From Microvirga arvi (GTDB lineage Bacteria; Pseudomonadota; Alphaproteobacteria; Rhizobiales; Beijerinckiaceae), in the NCBI RefSeq assembly GCF_016892765.1, contig NZ_JAFEMD010000010.1:1-64000 (forward strand): a stretch of 64,000 nt of DNA, in the 5' to 3' direction. This document shows positions 9,748-18,564 of the stretch, in pieces. The translations under genes and the position numbers were made by a program. How positions within the stretch are numbered: position 1 is the first letter of the stretch; each line of letters opens with the position of its first letter. The notes under the pieces are model-generated. The model was not told where the DNA came from. It ran no database searches and saw only the letters and a list, made by a program, of their open reading frames with translations.

Positions 9748-9776
9748 TTGACACGCGTTCGGAACAGGCGTGGAAT
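9748..9776 (+). promoter_or_regulatory. Candidate sigma-70-type promoter for the cupin gene
   Basis: TTGACA (9748-9753) is followed after 17 bases by TGGAAT (9771-9776), a four-of-six match to the -10 consensus, 39 bp before the cupin ATG. This is a pattern match only. Confidence 0.35.
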
Positions 9777-9814
9777 CTCAGGTGCTGGGGTGGCCTCTTT
9801 GACGGGAGGAAGCC

Positions 9815-10225
9815 ATGGAATCGCTTAACCGTCGCCAGACCTTGCTCACCATTGCCGCAGCGTCTGTTGTTCTTCCAGCTGTACCCGCTGCCGCTCAAAC
9901 CTCCGGCTCGCCGGAAGGCCGGGAAATCGCGCCGGGCGTTCGTCGCGTGGACTACTCCAAGCGTGAGACGATGATCCCGAACTACAAGACTGTCTCGATG
10001 CGCGACAACATCTATCAGCCGGGCGCAAGCACCAGCGGTGCGAGTATGGGCAATGACATGGTCTGCCACATGCTGGAGGGCGAGCTGACCGTGGACACCG
10101 GATCCGGCGACACCCTCTACAAGAAAGGCGACGTGTGGTCCTGCGCCAAGAACATGCCTGAGCGCAGCAAGAATACCGGCACCACGGTGGCCATCATGCG
10201 CGTGATCGACCTGCTGACCGGATAG
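9815..10225 (+). CDS. Exported cupin-fold protein
   Basis: This 136-aa protein begins with a signal sequence (NRRQTLLTIAAASVV...AAA, cut near residue 27) whose NRRQ motif resembles a Tat signal but has only the pattern N-R-R. The mature part is a single small cupin barrel with a conserved second motif (MLEGELTVDTGSG, KGDVWSC). Such proteins bind metals or small ligands in the periplasm; no function is assigned. A good Shine-Dalgarno (GGGAGGAAG) precedes the ATG, a promoter-like TTGACA lies upstream and a hairpin terminator follows, so it appears to be a single-gene unit. Confidence 0.7.
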   Translation: MESLNRRQTLLTIAAASVVLPAVPAAAQTSGSPEGREIAPGVRRVDYSKRETMIPNYKTVSMRDNIYQPGASTSGASMGNDMVCHMLEGELTVDTGSGDTLYKKGDVWSCAKNMPERSKNTGTTVAIMRVIDLLTG

Positions 10226-10258
10226 CTGCGGACGCAAAGCCTCTCGTACGTTCCATGG

Positions 10259-10283
10259 AAAGGCCGGAGCGATCCCGGCCTTT
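10259..10283 (+). terminator. Intrinsic terminator after the cupin gene
   Basis: A 9-bp stem AAAGGCCGG / CCGGCCTTT with a 7-base loop starts 34 bp after the stop codon. It ends in a short T run (TTTCT). Confidence 0.65.
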
Positions 10284-10355
10284 CTGCATCGTAGTCTCGG
10301 AGGCGGTCAAACCTGCGTCCACACGATGCGCTGCCTCAAGGGTTGATACGATGCT

Positions 10356-11624
10356 TTAGCGAAGTGCCTGGACAAGCGCCGCATCGGGGAAACAGGTCTC
10401 GCCGCTCCGGCTCTTGCTCTGCCATTGGCCGATGGCCGTGCGCGTGGCAAAGCCGATCAGGCCGTCCACCTTTCCGACATCGTAGCCCTGGCCCTTCAGC
10501 CGCTCCTGCATGGCCTGGATATCGCCACGCCGCAAGGCATCGATCGGTTGCCACCGCCCCATGAATGCCGGGGCACCGCCCATGCGATCGGCGAGGTGGC
10601 CGATGAAGAGCGCATACAGATCGGACTCGTTGTACTGCTTGAGAACATAGAAGTTCTCGGACACCAGGAAAGCCGGTCCCAGGCGACCTGCGGGCATCAC
10701 CAGGAAGGCGGTCGCATTGCTGTTCCACCGGGGCAAGGCGCCGCCGGCGGGCCTTAGGCCGAGCCCCAGCCACTCCTGCATCGGCTTGCCCTGTCGCGGA
10801 CCTTCGAGGGTGCAGGAGACAGCCTGCGGCAGGCTCACCTCGAAGCCCCAGGGCGCATCCGGCTTCCATCCGTGCTCGCGCAGATAATTCGCAATCGATG
10901 CCAGGCTGTCGGGCACCGAGTTCCAGACATCCCGCCGCCCGTCCGCATCGGCATCGACCGCGTAGCGCAGGAATTTCGAAGGGAGAAGCTGCGGCTGCCC
11001 CATGGCGCCGGCCCAGGACGACAGCAGGGTCTTGCCGGAAAAATGATCCTCCTCGAGGATCACCAGAGCCGCCAGAAGCTCCGGGTAGTACAGCGCGCGT
11101 CGGCGCCCCATGAAGGCCTGCGTGGCCAGAACCCGCAGAGCCTGGAGCTGCGGCGCGACGCGGCCGAAATGCGATTCCCTTCCCCAGATCGCAACGACGA
11201 TTTCCCGCTTCACGCCGTAACGCTTCTCGATGCCGTCGAGGGCGGAGGCCCAGCGCCCCAGGAGGTCGCGTCCGCTCTTTGCCAGGGAGGCGAGCTGAGC
11301 CTCGGCGAAATAGCGGCCTGGACGCTGGAACTCGGCCTGCCGCTGATCGTCGGACGCAGCCGGCCGGCCGGGCGGCTGAAGCTCGGGCAGATCCCAGTCG
11401 AGCCTGATCGCCGACAGATTGCGCTCGAACGTCTCCCGGGAGACGCCCTGTTTCTGCGCATCCGGCCAGACCGTCTGCACGAGCCAGTCCCGGAACTGCG
11501 CCTCGGTGTCGAGGCGCGTTTCCTGCGCCTGGAGCGTCGAGGCTCCCGGCATCGGAACGGCACACGCGGCGAAAGCGGCAAGGACGATGGCCGAGAAGCG
11601 GGCGAGGCTGACCGATACGCGCAT
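10356..11624 (-). CDS. Lytic murein transglycosylase (MltB type) with peptidoglycan-binding domain
   Basis: This 422-aa periplasmic enzyme cleaves the MurNAc-GlcNAc bond of peptidoglycan and leaves 1,6-anhydro ends. A signal peptide covers about residues 1-34. The SLT fold follows, with the catalytic glutamate Glu150 in AIWGRESHFG, then GAMGQPQLLPS and an ANYL block. The last 60 residues are a PG_binding_1 domain (DALRRGDIQAMQERLKGQGY, then KVDGLIG). The frame is open to 11660, but that extension is repeat sequence (AGAGCATCGGACC), so the ATG at 11624 is chosen. The lipobox-like FAAC at residues 18-21 is imperfect, so whether it is a lipoprotein is unclear. Confidence 0.88.
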   Translation of the reverse strand: MRVSVSLARFSAIVLAAFAACAVPMPGASTLQAQETRLDTEAQFRDWLVQTVWPDAQKQGVSRETFERNLSAIRLDWDLPELQPPGRPAASDDQRQAEFQRPGRYFAEAQLASLAKSGRDLLGRWASALDGIEKRYGVKREIVVAIWGRESHFGRVAPQLQALRVLATQAFMGRRRALYYPELLAALVILEEDHFSGKTLLSSWAGAMGQPQLLPSKFLRYAVDADADGRRDVWNSVPDSLASIANYLREHGWKPDAPWGFEVSLPQAVSCTLEGPRQGKPMQEWLGLGLRPAGGALPRWNSNATAFLVMPAGRLGPAFLVSENFYVLKQYNESDLYALFIGHLADRMGGAPAFMGRWQPIDALRRGDIQAMQERLKGQGYDVGKVDGLIGFATRTAIGQWQSKSRSGETCFPDAALVQALR

Positions 11625-11695
11625 GGCGGACAATCTAGAGCATCGGACCGAAAGCGACAAAACGGCCGGGCCCCACCAGCACTCCCCGGATGGTC

Positions 11696-12061
11696 TTAAA
11701 TCTGCGGCCGCGGCAGCTTGCAGGCGTCGAGGGCCGTGAGAGCTTTTGCACGGGCGGTCTCGTTGAACACGCCCGTGTCCCGGTATGCCTGGAGTTCATC
11801 GGTGCTCAAGGAGCGCATCGTGCGGCCGGCATAGCAGTCACAGCTGCGGTTCAGGGATGCCTCGCTGACGCCGCTCTGAAGCTTCGCCTGCGTGACCGAG
11901 CAAGCCTGGCTCACCCGCGCACGCAGCTGGCTCATGCTTTCGGTCTTCAGGGCCGGATCAGGCTGGTATTGGGTCGGCATGTTGGAGGCGGCCGCATAGG
12001 CGGCCGTCGCGCTCAGGGACGCGGCGGCTGCAACAAGCAGCGCACGGGCGATCGAGATCAT
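11696..12061 (-). CDS. Small secreted protein with four cysteines, unknown function
   Basis: This 121-aa protein has a clear Sec signal peptide (MISIARALLVAAAASL...AYA, cut near residue 23). The mature part carries four cysteines (54, 74, 76 and 114), including a C-x-C pair, which suggests disulphide bonds in the periplasm. No family is recognised with confidence. It lies 72 bp upstream of, and in the same direction as, the lytic transglycosylase and may share its transcript. A repeat remnant separates the two. Confidence 0.65.
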   Translation of the reverse strand: MISIARALLVAAAASLSATAAYAAASNMPTQYQPDPALKTESMSQLRARVSQACSVTQAKLQSGVSEASLNRSCDCYAGRTMRSLSTDELQAYRDTGVFNETARAKALTALDACKLPRPQI

Positions 12062-12514
12062 GGTCAGCTCCCCAGGGGTGAAATCACGTTCGGCTTTAAG
12101 AATAGGCTTGGCCGTACAGGATCAAGGGGGAGCTGGAGATAGGCTTAAGAAGCTCTGACTGAAGCCGTCTTCAGAGGTCCCTGGCTCAGCCTTATCCTGA
12201 GAGGATGGCTCATAAAGCCATGCGCTGCCTTTCCCCTCCCCCTTGCGGGGAGGGGCAGGGGTTGGGGGTGGTGCAGCTTGGTGAGCCGTCTCCGTCATAG
12301 CCGGGCTTGTCCCGGCTATACACGTCTTAAGAACCGCAGCGCATCAAAGGCGTGGATCCCCGGAACAAGTCCGGGGATGACGCGGTAGAACAAGCTTTGA
12401 CGGATGGTCGAGCGCAGCGCTCTGACTTTGCGCCCCCCACCCTTAATCCCTCCCCGCAAGGGGGAGGGAAACACCTGCCACGTCCTCACGAACCAGACTT
12501 TTCTGGTCTCCGAT
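12062..12514. repeat. Nested palindromic repeat, no gene seen
   Basis: This 453-bp gap is a nested inverted repeat. Outer arms at about 12231-12269 (CCCCTCCCCCTTGCGGGGAG) and 12432-12470 (TCCCCGCAAGGGGGAGGG) enclose inner arms at 12293-12325 (CGTCATAGCCGGGCTTGTCC) and 12350-12382 (ending CGGGGATGACG). It separates a minus-strand secreted-protein gene from the 3' end of the molybdopterin oxidoreductase. No coding frame with credible composition is present. Confidence 0.75.
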
Positions 12515-14668
12515 TCAGCCAACAAGCGCCTCAGGCCGATGCTGCTTGCGCGCGACCGGGGGCTCCAGGGCCGGGTCGAGATCGGCTTTCTCCAGCGCCA
12601 CGCGATTGTCGTGGAAGGCGGCGCCGCCATAGGGCGCCACCTGATCGCCGCCGGTGAGCGTGTTGATGCCGCGCCCGAAGGGATGGGCCGCATTGGGCCA
12701 GATGCCCTCGGCGATGAGAACGCCGCGCCGCACGCCGTCGAACAGCTTGGCGCGAAGATACACCTCGCCGCGATGGTTCTTCAGCTTCACCCAGTCGCCC
12801 TCGGCGATGCCCTGCCGTTCGGCATCGAGCGGATGGATCATCACCTCCGGGCGACGCTCCTTGTCGAGGGAGGTCGGCGTCTCGGTGAAGCTGGAATTGA
12901 GGAAGTTGCGGGCCGGGCTCGTGGCAAGCCGGAACGGGTGCTCCTCGGTGGCCGCCTCGATCACCCCCCAATGATCGGGCAAGGCCGGCATGCTCGCCCA
13001 GGGACCCATCGGGCCATTATTCGAGGACGGAACCTTGGCCCAGTCGGGCCTGAAGCGGAACTTGCCGTCCGGATAGGCGAATCCGTTCAGGAAATGCGCC
13101 TCCTCGAAGGGCGGCTGCGCATCGACATGGACGTGGGCCTCCAGGTTCTCCAGCGTGCCCCAGCCGGAATTCTGGAGCGTCCAGTCGATGATCTCGCGCG
13201 GCTCCATCATGAACCCGCGATGCTCAGCACCGAGACGTTGCGCGAGGCCGCGGAACACCTCGTGGTTCGATCGGCACTCGCCCGGCGGCTCGATGAGCTT
13301 CGGCCCGACCTGGAAATGCTGGTGGCCGCCGCCGGAATAGAGGTCGTCGTGCTCCACGAACATGGTCGCGGGCAGCACGATGTCGGCCATGAGCGCCGTC
13401 TCGGTCATGAACTGCTCGTGCACGCAGACGAACAGATCCTCGCGGGCAAATCCCTGCTTCACCAGCTCCTGCTCCGGCGCCACGGAGACCGGATTGGTGT
13501 TCTGGATCAGCATCGCCTTCACCGGCGGCCCGTTGTAGAGCGCCTCGGTGTCTCCGGTGAGGACACGGCCGATCTGGGACTGGTCGAGGATGCGGATCGA
13601 CGGATCGATGGCGTCGTGCCCCTCGATCAGGGCCTTGTTCCAGCGATAGATGCCGCTGTTCGAGTGAAGCGCCCCGCCGCCCTCATATCGCCAAGCGCCG
13701 GTGACGGCCGGGATCGACAGGGCGGCATGCATGTTGACCACGCCGTTGCGCTGGCGCCCGAAGCCGAAGCCGAGGCGGAAGTAGGTGCGCTTGGTCGAGC
13801 CCACGAGTTTGGCGAAGGCCTCGATCTCCTCCACCGCAAGGCCGGTGATGGCGGACGCCCAGGCCGGGTCGCGGGTGCGCAGATGCTCTTCCAGCTCATG
13901 CGGATGGTCGGTGTAGCGCTCCAGATACTCCCAGTCGGCATAGCCGTCGCGGAACAGCACGTGCATCACCGCGCAGGCAAGCGCGCCGTCGGTGCCGGGG
14001 CGTACGAGCAGCGCCATGTCGGCCTGCTTCATGGTGGCATTGTCGTAGATGTCGATGGCGACGATCTTGGCGCCGCGCTCCTTGCGGGCCTTCATCGCGT
14101 GGGTCATCACGTTGACCTGGGTGTGAACCGCGTTCGTGCCCCAGATCACGATGCAGTCGGAGACCGCCATCTCGCGCGGATCCGCACCCCTGAGATGCCC
14201 GGTGCCGGCCACATAGCCGGTCCAGCTCATGGCCGTGCAGATGGTGGAGTACTGGCCCGAATATTTCTTCACGTGGCGCAGGCGGTTGATGCCGTCGCGC
14301 ATCACGTAGCCCATGGTGCCGGCATAGTAATAGGGCCAGACGGATTCCGACCCGAAGTCCCGCTCCGCCTCCAGGAATTTCCGGGCCACGATGTCGAGGG
14401 CCTCGTCCCAGGAGATGCGCTCGAAGGACCCTGAGCCGTTCGGGCCCGTGCGCCTCATCGGATAGAGCAGCCGGTCCGGGTTGTGGATGCGCTCCGCATA
14501 GCGGGCGACCTTGGCGCAGATCACGCCGGCCGTGTAGCTGTTGCTCTTCGCCCCATGGACCCGCCCGATGGTGCGGCCGTCGATCACCTCCACCTCGAGG
14601 GAGCAGACGGAGGGGCAATCGTGCGGGCAGACGGAGGCGCGGCGTTCGATGCGGGTAGCTTGGTTCAT
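12515..14668 (-). CDS. Molybdopterin-dependent oxidoreductase (formate dehydrogenase/BisC-like)
   Basis: This 717-aa protein has the full prokaryotic molybdopterin oxidoreductase architecture. There is an N-terminal [4Fe-4S] domain with Cys14, Cys18, Cys22 and Cys51, central Mo-bis-MGD domains (DCIVIWGTNAVHTQ, VRPGTDGALACAV) and a C-terminal dinucleotide-binding domain (KNHRGEVYLRAKL). No Tat signal is visible, so it is probably cytoplasmic. No electron-transfer or membrane partner gene is adjacent, so the substrate and redox partner are unknown. The frame is open to 14842 but that part is repeat sequence, and the ATG at 14668 (MNQATRIERR) fits the family start. Confidence 0.85.
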   Translation of the reverse strand: MNQATRIERRASVCPHDCPSVCSLEVEVIDGRTIGRVHGAKSNSYTAGVICAKVARYAERIHNPDRLLYPMRRTGPNGSGSFERISWDEALDIVARKFLEAERDFGSESVWPYYYAGTMGYVMRDGINRLRHVKKYSGQYSTICTAMSWTGYVAGTGHLRGADPREMAVSDCIVIWGTNAVHTQVNVMTHAMKARKERGAKIVAIDIYDNATMKQADMALLVRPGTDGALACAVMHVLFRDGYADWEYLERYTDHPHELEEHLRTRDPAWASAITGLAVEEIEAFAKLVGSTKRTYFRLGFGFGRQRNGVVNMHAALSIPAVTGAWRYEGGGALHSNSGIYRWNKALIEGHDAIDPSIRILDQSQIGRVLTGDTEALYNGPPVKAMLIQNTNPVSVAPEQELVKQGFAREDLFVCVHEQFMTETALMADIVLPATMFVEHDDLYSGGGHQHFQVGPKLIEPPGECRSNHEVFRGLAQRLGAEHRGFMMEPREIIDWTLQNSGWGTLENLEAHVHVDAQPPFEEAHFLNGFAYPDGKFRFRPDWAKVPSSNNGPMGPWASMPALPDHWGVIEAATEEHPFRLATSPARNFLNSSFTETPTSLDKERRPEVMIHPLDAERQGIAEGDWVKLKNHRGEVYLRAKLFDGVRRGVLIAEGIWPNAAHPFGRGINTLTGGDQVAPYGGAAFHDNRVALEKADLDPALEPPVARKQHRPEALVG

Positions 14669-14710
14669 GGCGGGCGCATGATGAGGGAAAGGGCGGAAAA
14701 TGAAAAGGCA

Positions 14711-14897
14711 CTGTCTCCCTCTCCCGTTTGGGAGAGGGCTGGGGTGAGGGAAGGCCCCTGGGCCAGCTCTCTCGACTGTACCCACAAATGCGTATGGCCG
14801 GGACAAACCCGGCCATCGTAGCGACTGAACGGCAAGAGCCATGCCCTCACCCGGCTGCTTCCGCAGCCACCCTCTCCCATCCGGGAGAGGGATTTTT
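14711..14897. repeat. Nested palindromic repeat between ndk and the oxidoreductase
   Basis: Outer arms are CTCTCCCGTTTGGGAGAGGG...GGGGTGAGGG (about 14720-14755) and CCCTCACCC...CTCTCCCATCCGGGAGAGGG (about 14843-14893). The inner palindrome ATGGCCGGGACAAACCCGGC lies at 14793-14812. This is the same nested design as at 12.2-12.5 kb. It overlaps the last two codons of ndk. Confidence 0.7.
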
Positions 14898-15318
14898 AGC
14901 CGACGATCTCGTTGCCTGAGAAGAACTGGGCGATCTCGATCTTGGCGTTGTCCTGGCTGTCGGAGCCGTGGACCGAGTTCTCGCCGATGGACTTGGCGTA
15001 GAGCTTGCGGATGGTGCCCTCGGCGGCGCTCTCCGGGTTGGTGGCGCCCATGATCTCGCGGTAGCGGAGCACGGCGTTCTCGCCTTCCAGAACCTGGACC
15101 ACGACCGGAGCGGAGATCATGAAGTCCACGAGCTCGCCGAAGAAGGGGCGCTCCTTGTGGACGGCGTAGAAGGTCTCGGCCTCGCGGCGGCTCATGAGGA
15201 TGCGCTTCTGCGCCACGATGCGCAGGCCGGCCTTCTCGATGACGGCATTGATGGCGCCGGTGAGGTTACGCTCGGTCGCGTCGGGCTTGATGATGGAGAA
15301 GGTGCGCTCGGTGGCCAT
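14896..15318 (-). CDS. ndk: Nucleoside-diphosphate kinase
   Basis: This 140-aa enzyme balances NTP and dNTP pools by transferring the gamma-phosphate from ATP to NDPs through a phosphohistidine. The active-site His117 lies in NSVHGSDS, the nucleotide-binding N-terminus is [16 protein letters not shown], and the length is the family norm. It is a single gene; its 3' end runs into a palindromic repeat. Confidence 0.97.
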   Translation of the reverse strand: MATERTFSIIKPDATERNLTGAINAVIEKAGLRIVAQKRILMSRREAETFYAVHKERPFFGELVDFMISAPVVVQVLEGENAVLRYREIMGATNPESAAEGTIRKLYAKSIGENSVHGSDSQDNAKIEIAQFFSGNEIVG

Positions 15319-15487
15319 GACAACTCACTTTGAAGATTCAAGGGAAATGGTGAAGTGCGGCGCTTATAGCGGCGTGCCCCCCTGCCCTCAAGCGCCTTTT
15401 GCCCATGTCCGCTTGGAAAGCTTGACCGCCTCCCCTAATCTTTTCTCATCGATCGGTCCCCTGAAGACCGACAGAGAGGAAGCCAAA

Positions 15488-15892
15488 ATGAAAAAAGCCA
15501 TCCTTGCCGCCTTCGGACTTGTCATGCTCGCCCTTCCCGCCTCCGCCCAGTCCACCGACCCGAGCGGCACCTGGCTCACGCAGAGCGGCGATACCCGTGT
15601 CAGGATCGCGAAATGCGGAGCCGCCTATTGCGGCACCATCGTCTCCTCCACCTATCAGAAGGACACGAACAACGCGGACCCCAAGCTGCGGGACCGCAAT
15701 ATCGTCGGCGTCCAGATGATCTCGGATCTCAAGCAGGACGGGGACGGCTACAGCGGCCAGCTCTACAACCCCCAGGACGGCAAGACCTATACGGGCAAGC
15801 TCAAGGTGATGAGCCCGAAAACCCTCCAGCTCTCCGGCTGCGTCTTCGGCGGGCTGATCTGCCGCTCCCAGACCTGGACGAAGGCGAATTGA
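15488..15892 (+). CDS. DUF2147 exported protein
   Basis: This 134-aa protein starts with a signal peptide (MKKAILAAFGLVMLALPASA, cut after residue 20). The mature part has the DUF2147 layout: an early GTWLTQSGDTRVRI strand, a CGAAYCG cysteine pair and a C-terminal SGCVFGGLICRSQTW. The fold is a small beta-barrel in the periplasm, and its role is unknown. The ATG at 15488 follows GAGGAAGCCAAA, a good ribosome binding site. It is divergent from ndk and appears to be monocistronic. Confidence 0.8.
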   Translation: MKKAILAAFGLVMLALPASAQSTDPSGTWLTQSGDTRVRIAKCGAAYCGTIVSSTYQKDTNNADPKLRDRNIVGVQMISDLKQDGDGYSGQLYNPQDGKTYTGKLKVMSPKTLQLSGCVFGGLICRSQTWTKAN

Positions 15893-15910
15893 GAGATCCG
15901 TCAACCTGAA

Positions 15911-15990
15911 CCCGTCATGGCCAGGCTTGTCCCGGCCATCCATGTTTTAAGGGGCAAGGCGTGGATCCCCGGAACAAATTCGGGGATGAC
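15911..15990. repeat. Palindromic intergenic repeat
   Basis: The arms are CGTCATGGCCAGGCTTGTCC (from about 15914) and GGATCCCCGGAACAAATTCG...GGGGATGACG (to about 15990). It lies between convergent genes and ends 11 bp before the glutathione transferase stop. Confidence 0.7.
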
Positions 15991-16000
15991 GAGAAGTGTC

Positions 16001-16708
16001 CTACCGTGCCCGCTGCCCGAACAGCACCGCCTGGACCGCCGGATCCGTCAGGTCGGTCTTGTTGCGGTCCTCGGAGCTGACCGCGATGCCGCGCTGGACC
16101 GCCGGACGGGCGAGCATCGTCGCCAACCAGCGCTTCACGTGCGGGAAATCCTCGATGTTCTGGCCCTGGCGCTCCCAGAGCTTAGCCCAGGGGGCGATGG
16201 CCATGTCGGCGATGGAATAGTCGCCGGCCACGAACTCCCGATTCGCAAAGCGCTTGTTCAGCACGCCATAGAGTCGGTTGGTCTCGTTGGTGTAGCGGTC
16301 GATGGCGTAAGTGACCTTTTCCGGCGCGTAGATACGGAAATGGTGCGCCTGGCCGAGCATGGGGCCGAAGCCGCCCATCTGCCAGAACAGCCATTGATCG
16401 ACTTCGACACGCTGCCGCTCGTCCTGCGGGTAGAACCGGCCCGTCTTGCGGCCGAGATATTGCAGGATGGCTCCGGATTCGAACACGGAGATCGGCTCTC
16501 CCCCCGGCCCGTCGTGGTCGACGATGGCCGGCATCTTGTTGTTGGGCGAGATGCCCAGGAACTCGGGCTTGAACTGATCGCCTTTGCCGATATTCACGGG
16601 GTGGATCGTATAAGGCAGCCCGCATTCCTCGAGCATGATGGTGATCTTCCATCCGTTCGGGGTCGGCCAGTAATAGAGATCGATCGGTTTCTGCGCGGAA
16701 GCCGCCAT
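16001..16708 (-). CDS. Glutathione S-transferase family, YghU/YfcG-like disulphide reductase
   Basis: This 235-aa protein has an N-terminal thioredoxin-fold domain (IDLYYWPTPNGWKITIMLEE) and an all-helical C-terminal domain. The TPNGWK N-cap, the NKMPAIVD cis-proline loop and ESGAILQYLG fit the YghU/YfcG (Nu-class) group, which uses glutathione to reduce disulphides and peroxides. The ATG at 16708 is chosen because AAGGAGAG precedes it; the frame is open to 16840 but that part lacks similarity. It is a single gene facing the DUF2147 gene. Confidence 0.85.
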   Translation of the reverse strand: MAASAQKPIDLYYWPTPNGWKITIMLEECGLPYTIHPVNIGKGDQFKPEFLGISPNNKMPAIVDHDGPGGEPISVFESGAILQYLGRKTGRFYPQDERQRVEVDQWLFWQMGGFGPMLGQAHHFRIYAPEKVTYAIDRYTNETNRLYGVLNKRFANREFVAGDYSIADMAIAPWAKLWERQGQNIEDFPHVKRWLATMLARPAVQRGIAVSSEDRNKTDLTDPAVQAVLFGQRAR

Positions 16709-16900
16709 TTGGAAAGCCTCTCCTTGGGTAACGACACGGGTCCGTGACGGGGACGTTAAGACATAAAATCGAGGCTGACACCCACGCCTGCAACGAAAAT
16801 CCGGCAGGAACCGCGCATGGCTGCCCCTCGGGACTTGCATGTTGCGCGGCTTCGATTCACAAAGGTTATAATGTTAAAAAACGACTGCTGGGGTGATTCG

Positions 16901-17152
16901 ATGCTGAACCGGTCTGTAAGCTCCGTCCTTGCCGTGGCCATGGCCCTCGCCCTGGCCGGCACCGTCCAAGCCGCCGAGACGAAGGCGAAGAAGGAGACGA
17001 GTGCCGCCCAGGCTGCTGCACGCGAACGCATGAGCAAGTGCAGCCTCGAGTGGAAGGAGGCCAAGGCCAGCGGCAAGGCGGCGAAGGATATGAAGTGGCC
17101 GAAGTTCTGGAGCGAGTGCAACAAGCGCCTGAAGGAAGGCGTGAAGGCCTGA
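16901..17152 (+). CDS. Small secreted protein, PsiF-like pattern
   Basis: This 83-aa protein has a signal peptide (MLNRSVSSVLAVAMALALAG..QAA, about 24 residues). The short basic mature part has paired blocks RMSKCSLEWKE and WPKFWSECNKRLKEG. The C..W..../W..F..ECN spacing resembles PsiF-type repeats common in small rhizobial periplasmic proteins, but this is a weak match and no role is claimed. An earlier in-frame ATG at 16871 exists. The one at 16901 is preferred because GGGGTGA precedes it and the signal peptide starts there. Confidence 0.6.
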   Translation: MLNRSVSSVLAVAMALALAGTVQAAETKAKKETSAAQAAARERMSKCSLEWKEAKASGKAAKDMKWPKFWSECNKRLKEGVKA

Positions 17153-17186
17153 GCGTTTCGCTCCATCGCACGGATCGGACATCTCC

Positions 17187-17549
17187 ATGAACTGGCTCTC
17201 GCGCATCATCAGCAGGCAACCCGCTCCAGGCGGCAAGCCCATCCCGCCCCTGCAGGCCCTCTTCATCCGCCTCGACGGCCAATCGCTCCCCGCCGCCATC
17301 TACGAGGAATACGATCTCTCGGGCTTCGCCGACCAGCTGGAGGTGGCCCTTGGCGATCTTGGCGCACTCGATGGTCAGGCGAGCGGACCGACCGACACGA
17401 TCATCTATCTCTACGGCCGGGACGCGGAGGCCATGTACCATGCCGTCGAGCGGGTCTTGAGGACCCATCCGCTCGCTCAGGGCGCGAGCGTGACGATACG
17501 GAAAGGGCCGCCGGGCACCGCCCGGCATGAGATCCGTACGGTCAACTGA
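17187..17549 (+). CDS. Conserved hypothetical protein, 120 aa
   Basis: This is a cytoplasmic-looking alpha/beta protein without a signal peptide or membrane segment. The middle (LPAAIYEEYDLSGFADQLEV, TDTIIYLYGRDAEAMYHAVE) suggests a small two-layer domain that could bind a partner; no family is recognised. It starts 34 bp after the preceding small secreted-protein gene and may be co-transcribed. Codon use matches the core genes, so it is probably real. Confidence 0.6.
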   Translation: MNWLSRIISRQPAPGGKPIPPLQALFIRLDGQSLPAAIYEEYDLSGFADQLEVALGDLGALDGQASGPTDTIIYLYGRDAEAMYHAVERVLRTHPLAQGASVTIRKGPPGTARHEIRTVN

Positions 17550-17716
17550 CCGCTCAGGCCGTGCGCCGGCCGGCTTCGCCACGAAGCCCCTGTGCCGATC
17601 CCACCGCTCATAGCCGACAATCGGATGAGATCATCCTCCTGCCCCTCTCTCAGGCGGGGCTGATGGATGTCGGAAGAGCCATGCACAATCGCGCTGCAAT
17701 CGGCTAAACAGGCCAT

Positions 17717-18094
17717 ATGACACCAAAGATCCTCTTCCGCTGGGTCGCGTGGCTTCTCGTCCTCGCCATCGCGGTCGTTACCCTCGGCCCTGTCGAGTTT
17801 CGCCCCGTCACCGGAGCCTCGGTCAGCGTGGAGCGGTTTGTGGCCTTCGCGCTGCTAGGGACCGCATTCAGCGTGGGTTACCCGAAACACCGCCTCTCCA
17901 TCCTCGTGCTGCTGATCGCAATGGCTGGCGCCCTCGAACTTGCCCAGAACTCTGTTCCAGGCCGCCACGGCCATCTTTCCGATGGCCTGATAAAGGCCTC
18001 GGGCGCTCTCCTTGGAGCAATGTTCACCATGCTCTTGGCCCGCTGGGGTCTAGGACCATTCCGGTGGATGCCTCGAAGGAGCATGCTTGATTAA
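17717..18094 (+). CDS. VanZ-like small membrane protein
   Basis: This 125-aa protein has four hydrophobic segments (about 7-25, 41-55, 61-77 and 94-110). Between the last two lies ELAQNSVPGRHGHLSDGLIK, matching the E-x2-Q-x2-(V/I)-PGR...D-x3-(N/K) hallmark of VanZ-family proteins. VanZ confers low-level teicoplanin resistance in enterococci, but chromosomal homologues like this have no assigned role. It stands alone between two hypothetical genes. Confidence 0.65.
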   Translation: MTPKILFRWVAWLLVLAIAVVTLGPVEFRPVTGASVSVERFVAFALLGTAFSVGYPKHRLSILVLLIAMAGALELAQNSVPGRHGHLSDGLIKASGALLGAMFTMLLARWGLGPFRWMPRRSMLD

Positions 18095-18147
18095 GACGCT
18101 GTTAATCACAGGAGGTGGAGAATTGAACCTCTTCTGGGGAGGCCAGA

Positions 18148-18564
18148 ATGGTTTCCGCTTCTCGACCCAAGACCACCGTTCTCATCGTCGACGATGATGC
18201 GCTCGCCCGCGAGCTCCTCGCTCAGCTGCTTCAAACAGGTGGTTTCGATGTCATCGCCGTACCCACCGGAGAGCGCGCTTTACTGATCCTGTGCCAACTC
18301 GCCGAAGAGGTTGACTGGCTTGTGAGCAAGGTGGCGCTTCCCGGGCTCGTCTGCGGATGGATTTTGACAGACGAATATCATGAGCATCACTCCGACCGGC
18401 CAGTGCTGCTGATTTCGCCCCTTGATCCGGCCGATGCGTCATCCTCGGCAAGAGCGGTTTTCGTTCCACCGGCAGCCCCTATGAGGGTTCTCGAGGCTTT
18501 GCAAGGCTTGAAGCATCCCGAACCGATGCAGGTCCTCCCGTTTCCTGTTACACACGCGGCTTGA
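18148..18564 (+). CDS. Stand-alone pseudo-receiver (degenerate response regulator)
   Basis: This 138-aa single-domain CheY-like protein keeps the metal-binding acidic cluster VLIVDDD (Asp15-17). However, the phosphoacceptor aspartate is replaced by Lys61 (VSKVALPG where families have xxDxxMPG), and the conserved lysine of the beta5 loop is Pro107 (VFVPPAAP for xxxKPxxP). Ser90 keeps the switch Ser/Thr position. It therefore should not be phosphorylated in the usual way and may act as a constitutive binding module. No kinase or output domain is adjacent. Upstream 53 bp contain no clear promoter. Confidence 0.75.
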   Translation: MVSASRPKTTVLIVDDDALARELLAQLLQTGGFDVIAVPTGERALLILCQLAEEVDWLVSKVALPGLVCGWILTDEYHEHHSDRPVLLISPLDPADASSSARAVFVPPAAPMRVLEALQGLKHPEPMQVLPFPVTHAA

